A stretch of 57,989 nucleotides of DNA from Acidobacteriota bacterium (GCA_017304135.1 JAFLBB010000027.1:1-57989), one strand, 5' to 3'; positions 8,958-17,905 are shown, counted from the stretch's first letter. The notes: a model not told the origin generated them from the letters alone. Program-made: numbers and translations.

Positions 8958-11069
8958 TTATCTTCCAGCAGAAGTTCCAGGGGCCCGACTGCCGAGCCAG
9001 CGGGCGAGCCAGCCGTGCCATTCCTGGTAGAAGAAACGATTGTCTTCGCCTTTGAGTATCCAGTGATTTTCCTCGGGGAAGACGATCAACTTACTGGGGA
9101 TCCTGCGCCGTTGCAGGACGCTCCAGTTTTCCAGGGTTTGGTTGAGGGGTACGCGGAAGTCGTTCTCGCCGACGGTGAGCAGCATGGGGGTTTGGAACTT
9201 AGCGGCCAGACGGATGGGATTTTGCTGGCGCCAGACTGGACCTTGTTCCCACACGGGGCCGCCGTTGCCGAGTTCGCGATGGTAGATGACGTCGCTGGTG
9301 CCCCATTGGGATTCGAGATTGATGAGACCGGCGTGGGAGTAGAGGCAGCGGAAGCGGGTGGATGTGCCTTGGAGCCAGTTGGCGAGGTGGCCGCCGTAGC
9401 TGGCGCCACCGGCGGCGAGGCGTGCGGCGTCGAGGAAGGGAAACTGTTTGAGGGCCTCGTCGACGGCCTGTTCGACTTCCGCGCCGGGGGTGGCGAGGGG
9501 GTCCTTTTGGATCATCTGGGCGAACTCTTCGCCGAAGCCGGTGGAGCCGGTGTAATTGGTCATCAGGATGGCGTAGCCTGGCGCGGCCATGAGGTTAAAA
9601 TTCCAACGCTGATGAAACTCATCGCGAGTCATGGTGTGAGGGCCGCCGTGAATAAATACGACTAACGGATACTTTTTTCCGGGGTCGAAGTCAGGCGGCA
9701 GAACAAGAGTATTGTGGATCTTCCTTCCTTTGGCGGAAGTAAACCAGAACTCGCGCGCCGGATGCCATTGGATATCGGCCACGGCGGCGTCGTTGAAATG
9801 AGTGAGGGCGCGGCGCGAGTTGCCTTCCACGGCGACGATTTCGCCTGGCTGGCGGGAACTGTTAAAGAGGGCAAGGACGAGGGGGCGCTGGGGGCTGCCG
9901 GCGACGGTGACGCCGGTGAAGACGCCTTCGGTGACGGGCATGAGGAGGCGTGCGTCGCCGCCCGCGGCGGGGAGGGTGAAGATCTTCTCGTGGCCGGCCT
10001 CTTCGGCGGTGAGGTAGAGGGTGCGTCCGTCGGGGGAGAAGGTGTACTGGTTGACGCTGCGGTCAAAGCCAGGGGCCACGGGCTGGAAGGCCCCGGCGCC
10101 GGTGGCGGGCGACCAGGCGGCCGAGACGAGGCGCGAGAGGTGGTAGATCTTGCCGTCGTTTTCCACCTCGCGGACGGCGAAGAGACGGTTGCCATCGCCG
10201 GAGAATTGGGGGTCAGCAAAGTTGAAATCGCCGCCGGCGACCAGTTTCGGTTCGCCGCCTGAGGCGGGAACCTGCCAGAGATGCATGAGGACGTTTGCGT
10301 AGGCCGAGGCGTTGCGGTTCTGGGTGGCGGTGAAGAGGAGGGCCGAGCCGTCGGGGGTCCAGACGCCGGTGACCTCGGAGCCGGAGGTGGCCGAGACGCC
10401 GTCAAAACCGGGGGCGGCGATGAAGCGGGAGCCGGCGAAGAGGTCGCGCGGGGTGCGGGTGGCGAGGTCGAGGACAAAGAGGTGGGGTTCGCGGTCGTCG
10501 AGCCAGTGGTCCCAGTAGCGGACGGGGAAGCCTTCGTAGACGTGCGCTTTGTATTTGCGGGCTTTGCGGTCAGCGGCGGCTTTGCGGTTGGCCTCGTCAT
10601 CGGGAGCGCCGCGGTAGACGCGGCTCATGAAGGCGAGGCGGGTGCCGTCGGGCGACCAGGCGGGGTTGGCGGCGCCGGTGGTGAGGGAGGTGAGGCGTTC
10701 GGCCTCGCCGCCGCCGGTGACGTTGAGCAGGTAGAGTTGCGACTCGTCGTCGCCCTCCCGGCGGGCGGTGAAGACGATGCAGTTGGAATCGGGCGACCAG
10801 GCGGGGGAGCTTTCGCCGCCGCGGGTGAAGGTGATCTGGCGGGGAGGGGCGGAGCCGTCGGCGGGCATGAGCCAGAGGTCGGTGCTGGCGTCTTTGCTGT
10901 CGTAGGCGGGGTTGGTGAGGGTGAAGACGGCCCAACGGCCATCGGGGCTGACGACGGGGGCGCCGACGCGCTTCATCTTCCACATCTGCTCGTGGGTGAT
11001 GGGCGATTTTGCTGACGCCGGGCAGGCGCAGAGGGCCGCGGCGAGCAGGAGGAAGCGGAAACGGGTCAT
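8958..11069 (-). CDS. Secreted S9-family prolyl oligopeptidase-type peptidase
   Basis: The mature gene begins at the ATG at 11069, giving a signal peptide (MTRFRFLLLAAALCACPASA) and 703 residues; the frame is open 109 codons further upstream, but that stretch is arginine-rich and not protein-like. The N-terminal half is a WD40-like beta-propeller with repeated SPDG motifs (VVSPDGRWAVF, WSPDGTRLAF, FSPDGRTLYL). The C-terminal alpha/beta hydrolase domain carries Ser557 in GGASYGG, Asp637 in VGENDFRVP and His669 in EENHWIL. It resembles dipeptidyl or acylaminoacyl peptidases and would cut oligopeptides in the periplasm or outside the cell. Confidence 0.93.
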   Translation of the reverse strand: MTRFRFLLLAAALCACPASAKSPITHEQMWKMKRVGAPVVSPDGRWAVFTLTNPAYDSKDASTDLWLMPADGSAPPRQITFTRGGESSPAWSPDSNCIVFTARREGDDESQLYLLNVTGGGEAERLTSLTTGAANPAWSPDGTRLAFMSRVYRGAPDDEANRKAAADRKARKYKAHVYEGFPVRYWDHWLDDREPHLFVLDLATRTPRDLFAGSRFIAAPGFDGVSATSGSEVTGVWTPDGSALLFTATQNRNASAYANVLMHLWQVPASGGEPKLVAGGDFNFADPQFSGDGNRLFAVREVENDGKIYHLSRLVSAAWSPATGAGAFQPVAPGFDRSVNQYTFSPDGRTLYLTAEEAGHEKIFTLPAAGGDARLLMPVTEGVFTGVTVAGSPQRPLVLALFNSSRQPGEIVAVEGNSRRALTHFNDAAVADIQWHPAREFWFTSAKGRKIHNTLVLPPDFDPGKKYPLVVFIHGGPHTMTRDEFHQRWNFNLMAAPGYAILMTNYTGSTGFGEEFAQMIQKDPLATPGAEVEQAVDEALKQFPFLDAARLAAGGASYGGHLANWLQGTSTRFRCLYSHAGLINLESQWGTSDVIYHRELGNGGPVWEQGPVWRQQNPIRLAAKFQTPMLLTVGENDFRVPLNQTLENWSVLQRRRIPSKLIVFPEENHWILKGEDNRFFYQEWHGWLARWLGSRAPGTSAGR

Positions 11070-11455
11070 ATGCCCGTAGTGTACGGCTAGCCCGCGGATT
11101 TCACCAACCAGCGACTGCGGAGCGCGTTCGCCGCGCGCCCGCGGCGTTGCGCATGCAGGTTGGTTTCGACGCGCTGTTCCAGTAGGCCTGCGTCTGGAAC
11201 GCTTCCGCTCACCGCGCACAACGGACATCGGCCTTGCGGCCGTGCCTTTGCGCTTCGCGCGCCTTGCATCCGCACGGCTCTCATCGCCACTCGCCGCGGC
11301 CGTGGTGAAGCATGCGGGGTGAACGTCAGTCCTGTTCCGCAACGGCCGGCGGAGATTAGCGGGGTTCGAGGCATGGGCGGCCAGTTTGCTCTGCACATTG
11401 GCGTTGATCGTGGGCTATCGTCAAGACGTGGCCTCAGCGCAATGAAATCAGGGAG
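11070..11455. other. 386-bp gap with no supportable gene
   Basis: This stretch lies between the S9 peptidase start and the toxin gene. It is GC-rich, and its frames translate to arginine-, alanine- and proline-rich sequence without domains or usable starts. I see no tRNA-like fold, insertion-sequence ends or terminator. The part next to 11069 must hold the peptidase promoter, but no clear -35/-10 pair stands out. It may be a decayed gene or element. Confidence 0.5.
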
Positions 11456-11827
11456 TCACTCGCTGCCAGGGCGGATGGGCAACGGAGTGACGCGGATCTT
11501 GCGGTCGTTGACCACGCAGAAGTGCCCGGCCCAGGCGACGCCCGATTGGAGGGTGGCAATCGCAAGGGCGGCGGACTCGTTTGGAGTGAGCGAGCCGGTT
11601 CGGAACAGGATGACTCCACACGAAGCCGGCAGGCCTTGACGGAAGGCCAGATCCCCGAAGTCCTTGTCGAAGGTGAGCAGCGTGCGGTCCTCAGCCGATG
11701 CGATCCCGAGGACATCGATGTCGGGTAGTCCGGGATTGGTTTCGGCTATTGACGTGACGTCGAATCCAGACTGCCGCAGCAGGCGCAACGCGTCCCGAGG
11801 GAAGTTCTCGTCAGCGACGAACTTCAT
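11456..11827 (-). CDS. PIN-like toxin, DUF5615 family
   Basis: The 123-residue protein starts MKFVADENFPRDALRLLRQ and has the acidic pattern of DUF5615 PIN-like (Mut7-C) domains: Asp6/Glu7 near the N-terminus, and TFDKDFGDLAF further on. These proteins are predicted RNases and act as toxins. Its ATG overlaps the stop of the DUF433 gene (ATGA at 11824-11827), the usual antitoxin-then-toxin order. No enzyme activity can be shown from sequence alone, but the pair is diagnostic. Confidence 0.88.
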   Translation of the reverse strand: MKFVADENFPRDALRLLRQSGFDVTSIAETNPGLPDIDVLGIASAEDRTLLTFDKDFGDLAFRQGLPASCGVILFRTGSLTPNESAALAIATLQSGVAWAGHFCVVNDRKIRVTPLPIRPGSE

Positions 11828-12063
11828 GCAGGTTGGAGGGGGACGACGTGCTCAGAGTGCAGGAGTTCGGCGGCATAGGCCAAGCAGGCTTGGATGTCTT
11901 CCTGACGGATGTGCGGATAGTTGTCCAGGATCTGCTGTTGGGTCCACCCGGCGGCAAGAAGATCGACAATGAACTCGACTGCGAGCCGTGTGCCTTTGAT
12001 GACTGGTTTGCCAACAAGGACCTTGGGGTCGACCGTAATGCGTTCGCGCCAATTCAGTGCCAT
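11824..12063 (-). CDS. DUF433 antitoxin
   Basis: The 79-residue protein MALNWRERITVDPKVLVGKPVIKG matches DUF433 (helix-turn-helix-like; typical GKPVIKGTRLAVEFIVDLLAAGW and YPHIRQEDIQACLAYA segments). I chose the ATG at 12063 because the alternative ATG 18 bp upstream adds residues atypical of the family. DUF433 proteins bind DNA and neutralise the PIN-like partner, so the pair probably represses its own promoter, which would lie in 12064-12200. Stop and toxin start overlap by 4 bp. Confidence 0.87.
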   Translation of the reverse strand: MALNWRERITVDPKVLVGKPVIKGTRLAVEFIVDLLAAGWTQQQILDNYPHIRQEDIQACLAYAAELLHSEHVVPLQPA

Positions 12064-12201
12064 CGAATACCAGGATACCAACCGCGTCGCCTATCGACGA
12101 AATCGCGGTTCCCTTCGCCGTTAGGCAGGAACCAAAGGCCGAAGAGCGACGTCCAAGCACGGAACCTGTTGAAGTTGAAGGAACTTGCCGATGATCTCGG
12201 T

Positions 12202-12537
12202 GTGGCGATCTCCCTTACGGATATTCATTGCGTGTTGGCAAAGAAATGGGTCCGGTTCGTCCTGCTCGCCATCCTCATTGCTTCAATCCGCGGCCTCGGC
12301 CTGAAGCTGCTCGAACTGGGTGGCCTAGTCGGCAGACTCGTTGGCTTCGGTATCCTGGCTCTCACGATGATTCCGGAATTCCTTAGTTTGGCTCTGGTTT
12401 GTGGTGTATTCGGGATCTCTACTTCGGACGTCATGTTCAACTACCTCTATGCCGCTGCAGTAGTGCTCGGAAGTATCATTTGGGCTTGGTATCTCGTCTA
12501 TCGAACAAAGGTCTTGGAAATCCTGTTGCGTCGGTAG
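12202..12537 (+). CDS. Possible small multi-pass membrane protein
   Basis: This frame encodes about 111 residues from a GTG at 12202: a short cytoplasmic start, three or four hydrophobic stretches (RFVLLAILIASI; the segment from VGRLVGFGILALTMI to LALVCGVFG; LYAAAVVLGSIIWAWYLVY), and a basic end (RTKVLEILLRR). The pattern looks like a real membrane protein, but I recognise no family and no ribosome-binding site. The start is uncertain; the frame also stays open upstream across the antitoxin gene, which is a shadow. Base composition is clearly lower in GC than the neighbours, so the stretch may be acquired DNA. Confidence 0.45.
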   Translation: MAISLTDIHCVLAKKWVRFVLLAILIASIRGLGLKLLELGGLVGRLVGFGILALTMIPEFLSLALVCGVFGISTSDVMFNYLYAAAVVLGSIIWAWYLVYRTKVLEILLRR

Positions 12538-12650
12538 CGATATGTCGCGCAGTGTAGAGCGGTCTTTGCTTCTTGCCATCCCGCGGCCGCATCGGCAACG
12601 CAGACTGCGTCCGGGTTCATCAGCAGGCTGCAAACGGAAGGGTATTGGGG

Positions 12651-14015
12651 CTAGCGTCCGTCCACGGTAAAGGCAAGCAGCACGTTGCCGGGGAGGCCGC
12701 CGGGGGTGGCTGGGCCGGAGGGGACGATGAGGAAGCCTTGGGCGGCGATGGCGGAGTAGATGTTGATGGAGCCGCCGCCGGGTTGGGTGAGCGTATCGAA
12801 GGACCAGAGGAGCGTGCCGTCGCGGGTGGAGTGGGCGCGGAGTTTGCCGTCCATGGAGCCGCTGAAGACGACGCCGGGGATGAGGGTGGGGGCGGCTTGC
12901 TGGGCGGCGCCGTCGACGCGCCAGAGCTTTGCGCCGTCGGTGAGGCGGAGGGCGGCGAGGCCGGTGGAACTGGGCACGTAGACGGCTTCGGCGTCAGCGG
13001 CGAGGCCCCAGTGGGGGGCGCTGGGGGAGCCGGCTGGGGCGCTAACTTGTCTGGCGCGGGTCTGCCAGAGTGTGGCGCCCTGGGCGTCGGGGTTGAGGGC
13101 GTGGACGAGGCCGGAGTTCTGGCTGGTGAGGAGGAGGCGCTTGCCGCTGGGGAGTTTGCGCAGGATGGGCGAGGCGGTGATGGCGGCGGGGGGGAGAGCC
13201 TTGGACCAGACCTGGCGGCCGGTGTCCATGTCGAGGGCGAGGATGGCGCTGGGGGCAGGAGCGGCGGCGCTGGAGGAGGCCGCTGCGTAGAGGAGGCGTT
13301 TGTCGAGGTCGAGCGTGGGGGCATAAGTGGAAGAGGCGGGGGCGGCGGTCTTCCAGTCGACTTTGCCGGATTCGTTGTCGATGGCCATGAGGGAAGCCCG
13401 GCAGGAGGCGGGAGCGGCGGGGCCGGGCTCGCAGGCGACGGGAACGTAGAGGCGGCCGCCATAGAGGGTGGGCGAGGCGGTGACGCGGGCGGCGGGGTGG
13501 TTGTCGAGGCGGGTTTTCCAGACGAGCGAGCCGGTTTTGGCATCGATGGAGTAGGCCTGGGCCTTGGTGTCGGCGAAGAAGAGGGCGTATTTGGCGTGGC
13601 GGTTGGCGCCGATGGTGATGGCGGTGCGGACCGGCGCGTCAGCCTGGAAGGTCCAGTAGACGCAGCCGGTGGCGGCGTCGAGGGAGTAGACCGTGCCGGC
13701 GGCGCTGCCGAGGTAGAGGCGTCCGCCGACAAGAGCGGGCTGGCTGACGGCCGCGTTTGAGCCAGGGAGGCGGAAGGCCCATTTCAGCTTGAGGCGGGGG
13801 ATATCGGCGGCGGAGAGTCCGGCCATGGCGGCGGGCTGGTAGCGGGAGTTGGCGGCATCGACGCCCCAACCGTTCCAGAAGGTGGAGTCGGTGCGGGGTT
13901 CAACGCCGGGGGCGCAGGGCTGATTGAGGACGGGGGCGTTGGCGGCGGCGCGGGGCTGCGCGGAGAGCGCGCAGGTGGCCCAGGCGGCGAGCAAAATTCC
14001 TTTTCTCCACTCCAT
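12651..14015 (-). CDS. Secreted PQQ-type beta-propeller protein (polyvinyl-alcohol-dehydrogenase-like)
   Basis: The 454-residue protein starts at the ATG at 14015, with a signal peptide (MEWRKGILLAAWATCALSAQ). It then forms a BamB/PQQ-like propeller with tryptophan-docking repeats (GTVYSLDAATGCVYW, SYSIDAKTGSLVWK-type blades). The segment WNGWGVDAANSRYQ followed by LSAADIPRLKLKWAF resembles PQQ polyvinyl-alcohol dehydrogenases. Unlike many of those, there is no CxxCH heme motif, so it would need an external electron acceptor or may not be an enzyme. It is divergent from the aminotransferase at 14035, with only 19 bp between the starts. Confidence 0.82.
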   Translation of the reverse strand: MEWRKGILLAAWATCALSAQPRAAANAPVLNQPCAPGVEPRTDSTFWNGWGVDAANSRYQPAAMAGLSAADIPRLKLKWAFRLPGSNAAVSQPALVGGRLYLGSAAGTVYSLDAATGCVYWTFQADAPVRTAITIGANRHAKYALFFADTKAQAYSIDAKTGSLVWKTRLDNHPAARVTASPTLYGGRLYVPVACEPGPAAPASCRASLMAIDNESGKVDWKTAAPASSTYAPTLDLDKRLLYAAASSSAAAPAPSAILALDMDTGRQVWSKALPPAAITASPILRKLPSGKRLLLTSQNSGLVHALNPDAQGATLWQTRARQVSAPAGSPSAPHWGLAADAEAVYVPSSTGLAALRLTDGAKLWRVDGAAQQAAPTLIPGVVFSGSMDGKLRAHSTRDGTLLWSFDTLTQPGGGSINIYSAIAAQGFLIVPSGPATPGGLPGNVLLAFTVDGR

Positions 14016-14034
14016 CGCGACAGTATAGTGGACT

Positions 14035-15258
14035 ATGCGCCGTCGAGACTTCTTCCCTGCCCTGGCCGTCCCGGCCGCCCTGCCTACAGACGCCATTTTT
14101 CAGAAGGACCCGGAGCGGTATTGGCTGCAACTGCGCAAGGAGCAGTTCTATCTGCCCGAGACGCGGGCGTTCATGAACAACGGGAGCCTGGGCGTGGTGC
14201 CGCGGCCGGTGATGCAGGCCGTGCAGGGGTACATGGAGAACGCCGCCGCGCTGACGATTCCCGAGTATGAGTATCCGCGCTGGGGGTATGAGACGCTGGA
14301 CGCGCATCGAGCGGAGGCGGCTGAGTATTTGGGGTGCCGGAAGGAGGACCTGGCGTTCACGCATAACGCGACCGAGGCGCTTTCGACGATCGCGGCGGGC
14401 ATTGATCTGAAGCCGGGCGATGAGGTGTTGAGCACGAACCAGGAGCACACGTCGGGGCGGGCGGGCTGGCTGCTGAAGCAGGCGCGGTATGGGACGACGT
14501 TCCGCGAGGTGGCGATGCCGCTGCCGCCGCCTTCGCCGGATGCGCTGGCCGAGGCGCTGCTGAAGGAGATCGGGCCGAAGACGAAGGTGCTGTTCTTTTC
14601 GGGGATTCTGTCGTCGTCGGGCATTGTGATGCCGATCCGCAAGATCTGTGACGCGGCGCGGGCTCGGGGCATCGTCACCGTGGTTGATGGGGCGCACGTG
14701 AATGGGCAGATTCCGATTCGCATTGACGAGATGGGGTGCGATTACTATGCGGGGAGTCCGCATAAGTGGATGTTCGCGCCGGCGGGGTGCGGGATATTGT
14801 GGGGGCGGCCGGAGATGCTGGAACGGCTGTGGCCTTCGATTGTGACCGGGGGTTGGGACAGCAAGGACGATCACGCGGCGCGGTTCATGAAGGTGGGGAC
14901 GAACAACCGGGCGATTTTTGAAGGGATGATCGCGGGCATCCGGTTTGGCAAGGCGATTGGCTGGCCGCGGGTGTATGAGCGGATTCACGCGCTGGCGCGC
15001 GACATGCGCACGCGGGCGGCGGCGCTGCCCTATGTGAAACTGCTGACGCCGGACCAGGATGCGCTGTATGGTTCGCTGGTGGCGATTGAGTTGGAGAAGA
15101 AGCTGGCCGATGCGTTCATGGCCGAGTGCGAGCGGCGGAAGATCTGGATTGTGCGCGGGCTGCGGATTCGTATCGCGGCGCATGTGCACACACGGCCTCG
15201 GGACACGGAGGCGTTTTTTGATGCGCTGGCGGTGTCGGCGAAGAAGGTGGGGGCGTAG
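14035..15258 (+). CDS. Class V aminotransferase-like PLP enzyme (isopenicillin-N-epimerase type)
   Basis: The 407-residue PLP enzyme has the Schiff-base lysine Lys244 in AGSPHKWMFAPAG, the cofactor aspartate and histidine in VVDGAHVNG (Asp218, His221), and THNATEAL for phosphate binding. The start MRRRDFFPALAVPAALP looks like a short Tat-type export signal, so the enzyme may be periplasmic, as in many related soil bacteria. The family covers isopenicillin N epimerase-like and cysteine desulfurase-like enzymes; the substrate cannot be read from the sequence. It converges on the GH57 gene with a 29-bp gap. Confidence 0.87.
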   Translation: MRRRDFFPALAVPAALPTDAIFQKDPERYWLQLRKEQFYLPETRAFMNNGSLGVVPRPVMQAVQGYMENAAALTIPEYEYPRWGYETLDAHRAEAAEYLGCRKEDLAFTHNATEALSTIAAGIDLKPGDEVLSTNQEHTSGRAGWLLKQARYGTTFREVAMPLPPPSPDALAEALLKEIGPKTKVLFFSGILSSSGIVMPIRKICDAARARGIVTVVDGAHVNGQIPIRIDEMGCDYYAGSPHKWMFAPAGCGILWGRPEMLERLWPSIVTGGWDSKDDHAARFMKVGTNNRAIFEGMIAGIRFGKAIGWPRVYERIHALARDMRTRAAALPYVKLLTPDQDALYGSLVAIELEKKLADAFMAECERRKIWIVRGLRIRIAAHVHTRPRDTEAFFDALAVSAKKVGA

Positions 15259-15287
15259 GGGGGGCCGCCTGGATGGCTGGCAGGCCG

Positions 15288-17372
15288 CTACACGGCCCAC
15301 TCGTGGTGGTCGGCGGTGAGGAGTTCTAAGCTGCCTTCGGAGGGGATGGCGTCGAGGGGGAGAGCGCCGCGCCAGAGGGAGAACTGGAGGCGGGGGAGGT
15401 CAGCCGGAGAGCGTCGGACGAGGGCGAGGGGGATCCGGATTTCGACAATCTTCTGGCAGGCGAACAGGATCGGCGCGGGGGCGGGTTGGCCGAGGGTGAG
15501 ATCGCATTCGTAGGTGTCGAAGGTGAGGTGAATGCGGAGGCCGGGTTCGAGTTCGGTGAGGTCGAGGCGCAGGTAGAGGTGGTCGCGATCAGAGCCGTAG
15601 AGCAGTTGCACGAGGGGTGATTCGGCGCCGTGCATGGCGCTTTGGCGGCGGTCGGGTTTGTAGCAGCCGGCGCCCATCCATTCGAAGTAGGAGCTGTTGT
15701 TACCGTCGATGCGCGGCGAGAGGATGGAGCTGGGCGGGGTGTGGTCGGCGGCCGAGAGGGTGACCAGAATGGGGCGGGAGAGTTCGTCGGGCGGGGCCTT
15801 GCCGAGGGCGTGGTAGACGTTGGCGAGGTGGGAGCGGAAGAGGCGGTCGAACTCGGGGGCGTTGTCGGAGAAGTGCTCGGGGCCGTACCACCAGCACCAG
15901 TCGGAGCCTTCGGCGATGAGGAGTTCCTCGAAGGCGAGCTTGCGTTTCTCCTCGGAGAGCTTTTTGCCTTCGGCGGAGTTGACCACCTGGTCGTAAGTTT
16001 GGCGGGCTTCGAGCAGCATTTCCCAGGCGCGGTTGTCTTCCTGGGCGCCGATCCAGATGTCGAAGTTGGAGTTGATCCAGGAGCCGGGGAAGATGCGGGT
16101 GAGGGTGCGCGGGGGGATGGCCTGGTGGGCCTCGGAGACGGTGACGGCGGCCATGTCGGAGGATTCCGAGATGCGGCGGTAGAGTTCGCGCAGGAAGGGG
16201 CGGCCGCTTTGGTCGAAGTGTTCCCAGGCGTTTTCGCCGTCGAGGATGACGGGGACCATGGGGGATTCGCCGCGGTGGAGGAAGGGGGCGCAGTTTTCGC
16301 GGATCCGTTCGAGGAAATGGCTGGCGGCCTCGGTGGCGCCCATGCGGGAGTAGACGAAGCCGACCAGGTCTGAGAGGTAGTGGTCGCGGAAGATCATGCG
16401 CATATTGCGGCCTTCCTGGGACCAGTTGTAGGTGCGGCAGGTTTCGTCGGTGCCGGCGGTTCGGCCGAGGGTGCGGGAGAGGACGCCGTTGTCGGTGGCG
16501 GCCCACTGGAAGCCTTCTTCGGCGGCAAGGGCGAGGGCCTGGTCGGAGACCGAGCCTTCCGAGGGCCAGAGGCCGACGGGGGCGACGCCGAATTCGCGGG
16601 TCATATATTCACGGGCGGTGCGGAGCTGGTGGCGGGCGTCTTCGGGGTAGCGGAAGGGCGTGGGGAGGGGGACGCCGGGGTGGGCGACGGCGGCGATTTG
16701 GGAGTCGCACAGCAGGGGCAGGATGGGGTGGTAGAAGGGCGTGGTGGAGATTTCGATCTGGCCGCGCTGGGCGAATTCGCGGTAAACGGGAAACACCTTG
16801 CCGCAGATTTCGCGCTGTTTGCGGCCCATCAGGGCCTGGTCGTCGTGGGAATAGTCGGAGCCCTTGCGGACGAGGCGGATCACTTCGGGGTCGTTGTGGA
16901 GGAACTCTTCGTCGAACCAGGCGAGTTGAGAGAGGACCTGGAGGTCGCGCATGGCCTGCGGGTGGAGGAGCTGGCGGGCGCGGTTGAAATCCTGGCCGGA
17001 GCCTTGCCAGGAGTCAAACAGCTCCCCGTAGCGCGGGTAGCGGCGGATCATGCGGGCGGGGTGGGCCTGGAAGAAGTAGCGCAGGAGGAAGCGCTTGTCG
17101 TCTTCGGTGAGGTCCTCGGCCGGCTTGAGGGCGACGCGGAGGAAGGGGTCGGCGGCGGCGCCGTCGGCGTACTCCTGGATCTGCACCATCATTGAAGGGA
17201 CGAGGTTGAAGGTCTGGTGGACATTGGGGAACTCCTCAAGGATTTTCACCATGCCGTAGTAGTCCTTGAGGGCGTGCATGCGGGTCCAGGGCAGGTGGTA
17301 TTCCCCGCTGATCAGATCCTTGTAAAAGGGCTGATGCATGTGCCAGACGAAACAGATGTGGATCTTCGCCAT
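15288..17372 (-). CDS. Glycoside hydrolase family 57 (amylopullulanase/alpha-glucanase type)
   Basis: This 694-residue cytoplasmic enzyme (no signal peptide) has the GH57 motifs in order: FVWHMHQPFY (residues 8-17), the catalytic nucleophile Glu272 in GLWPSEGSVSD, HYLSDLVGFVYS, and the general acid Asp378 in VILDGENAWEHF. The TLDGENPWE-like form of the last motif is typical of amylopullulanases and related alpha-glucan enzymes. The C-terminal 150 residues are a beta-rich domain. It probably hydrolyses or remodels alpha-1,4-/1,6-glucans such as glycogen. It is a single gene between a convergent aminotransferase and a divergent secreted protein. Confidence 0.92.
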   Translation of the reverse strand: MAKIHICFVWHMHQPFYKDLISGEYHLPWTRMHALKDYYGMVKILEEFPNVHQTFNLVPSMMVQIQEYADGAAADPFLRVALKPAEDLTEDDKRFLLRYFFQAHPARMIRRYPRYGELFDSWQGSGQDFNRARQLLHPQAMRDLQVLSQLAWFDEEFLHNDPEVIRLVRKGSDYSHDDQALMGRKQREICGKVFPVYREFAQRGQIEISTTPFYHPILPLLCDSQIAAVAHPGVPLPTPFRYPEDARHQLRTAREYMTREFGVAPVGLWPSEGSVSDQALALAAEEGFQWAATDNGVLSRTLGRTAGTDETCRTYNWSQEGRNMRMIFRDHYLSDLVGFVYSRMGATEAASHFLERIRENCAPFLHRGESPMVPVILDGENAWEHFDQSGRPFLRELYRRISESSDMAAVTVSEAHQAIPPRTLTRIFPGSWINSNFDIWIGAQEDNRAWEMLLEARQTYDQVVNSAEGKKLSEEKRKLAFEELLIAEGSDWCWWYGPEHFSDNAPEFDRLFRSHLANVYHALGKAPPDELSRPILVTLSAADHTPPSSILSPRIDGNNSSYFEWMGAGCYKPDRRQSAMHGAESPLVQLLYGSDRDHLYLRLDLTELEPGLRIHLTFDTYECDLTLGQPAPAPILFACQKIVEIRIPLALVRRSPADLPRLQFSLWRGALPLDAIPSEGSLELLTADHHEWAV

Positions 17373-17458
17373 GGGAGTACGTTAGGGTAGCAGGTTTGGC
17401 ATCAGCCAAGCGGCCGGCTGGCGCCCAACACTCTCATTATCCGTGGTGCAATGGAGCG

Positions 17459-17884
17459 ATGCGGATTCTCCTGACAATGGTGTGCGGAGTGGTACTTGGT
17501 AGTGGGCTGGCGGCGGAAGAGGTGAGGTGTCCGGCGGTGGTGGAGGCGGCCAAGGCGGCGCTCAGCAAGCCGCAGGCGGGGTGGACGGCGGTGGTGGCGG
17601 CGCGGCGTCATGAACTGGCAAACGTGACGGTGTTTGACGGGCCGGTGGAGGAGAATGCGTCGTTGGTGCCGGATGGCGAGCGCAAGGCGGGCCGCAAGGT
17701 GGAGGAGCGCTGGAAACTGAATCCAGCCAACCCCCGCGGTTACTGGCTTCAGTGCCACTATGCGGCGACCGCCCTGACGCTGGTACGCGCCCTGCCCAAG
17801 GGCGCGACACTGTGCACGGTCACAGCCGATCCGGCCATGACGCTGGAAGGGCGCGCGGTGATCGAATCGGCGATCTGCCGCTGA
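17459..17884 (+). CDS. Small secreted protein, STY0301-like
   Basis: The product has 141 residues from the ATG at 17459, with a signal peptide (MRILLTMVCGVVLGSGLAA). The mature part carries CPAVVEAAK, GWTAV, VEENASLVPD, and a C-terminal block GYWLQCHYAATALTL followed by LPKGATLCTV. The pattern of spaced cysteines with YWLxCxY and LP....C resembles the STY0301 family, a periplasmic protein family of unknown function; the match is from memory of the pattern. A strong terminator follows at 17906-17952, so it is transcribed alone. Confidence 0.75.
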   Translation: MRILLTMVCGVVLGSGLAAEEVRCPAVVEAAKAALSKPQAGWTAVVAARRHELANVTVFDGPVEENASLVPDGERKAGRKVEERWKLNPANPRGYWLQCHYAATALTLVRALPKGATLCTVTADPAMTLEGRAVIESAICR

Positions 17885-17905
17885 GCCCTTCGCGCAAGAA
17901 ACCCC

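Noticed and set aside
11087..11398. ORF on the minus strand (103 residues) in the gene-free gap
   Set aside because: It has an arginine/proline/alanine-rich composition, no homologue that I recognise and no start signal.
12573..13760. Glycine-rich 395-residue plus-strand ORF
   Set aside because: It lies opposite the PQQ propeller gene and has PE-PGRS-like composition only because of GC-rich codons.
15259..15287. Possible terminator between two convergent genes
   Set aside because: Only a 5-bp stem can be drawn and there is no T-run.
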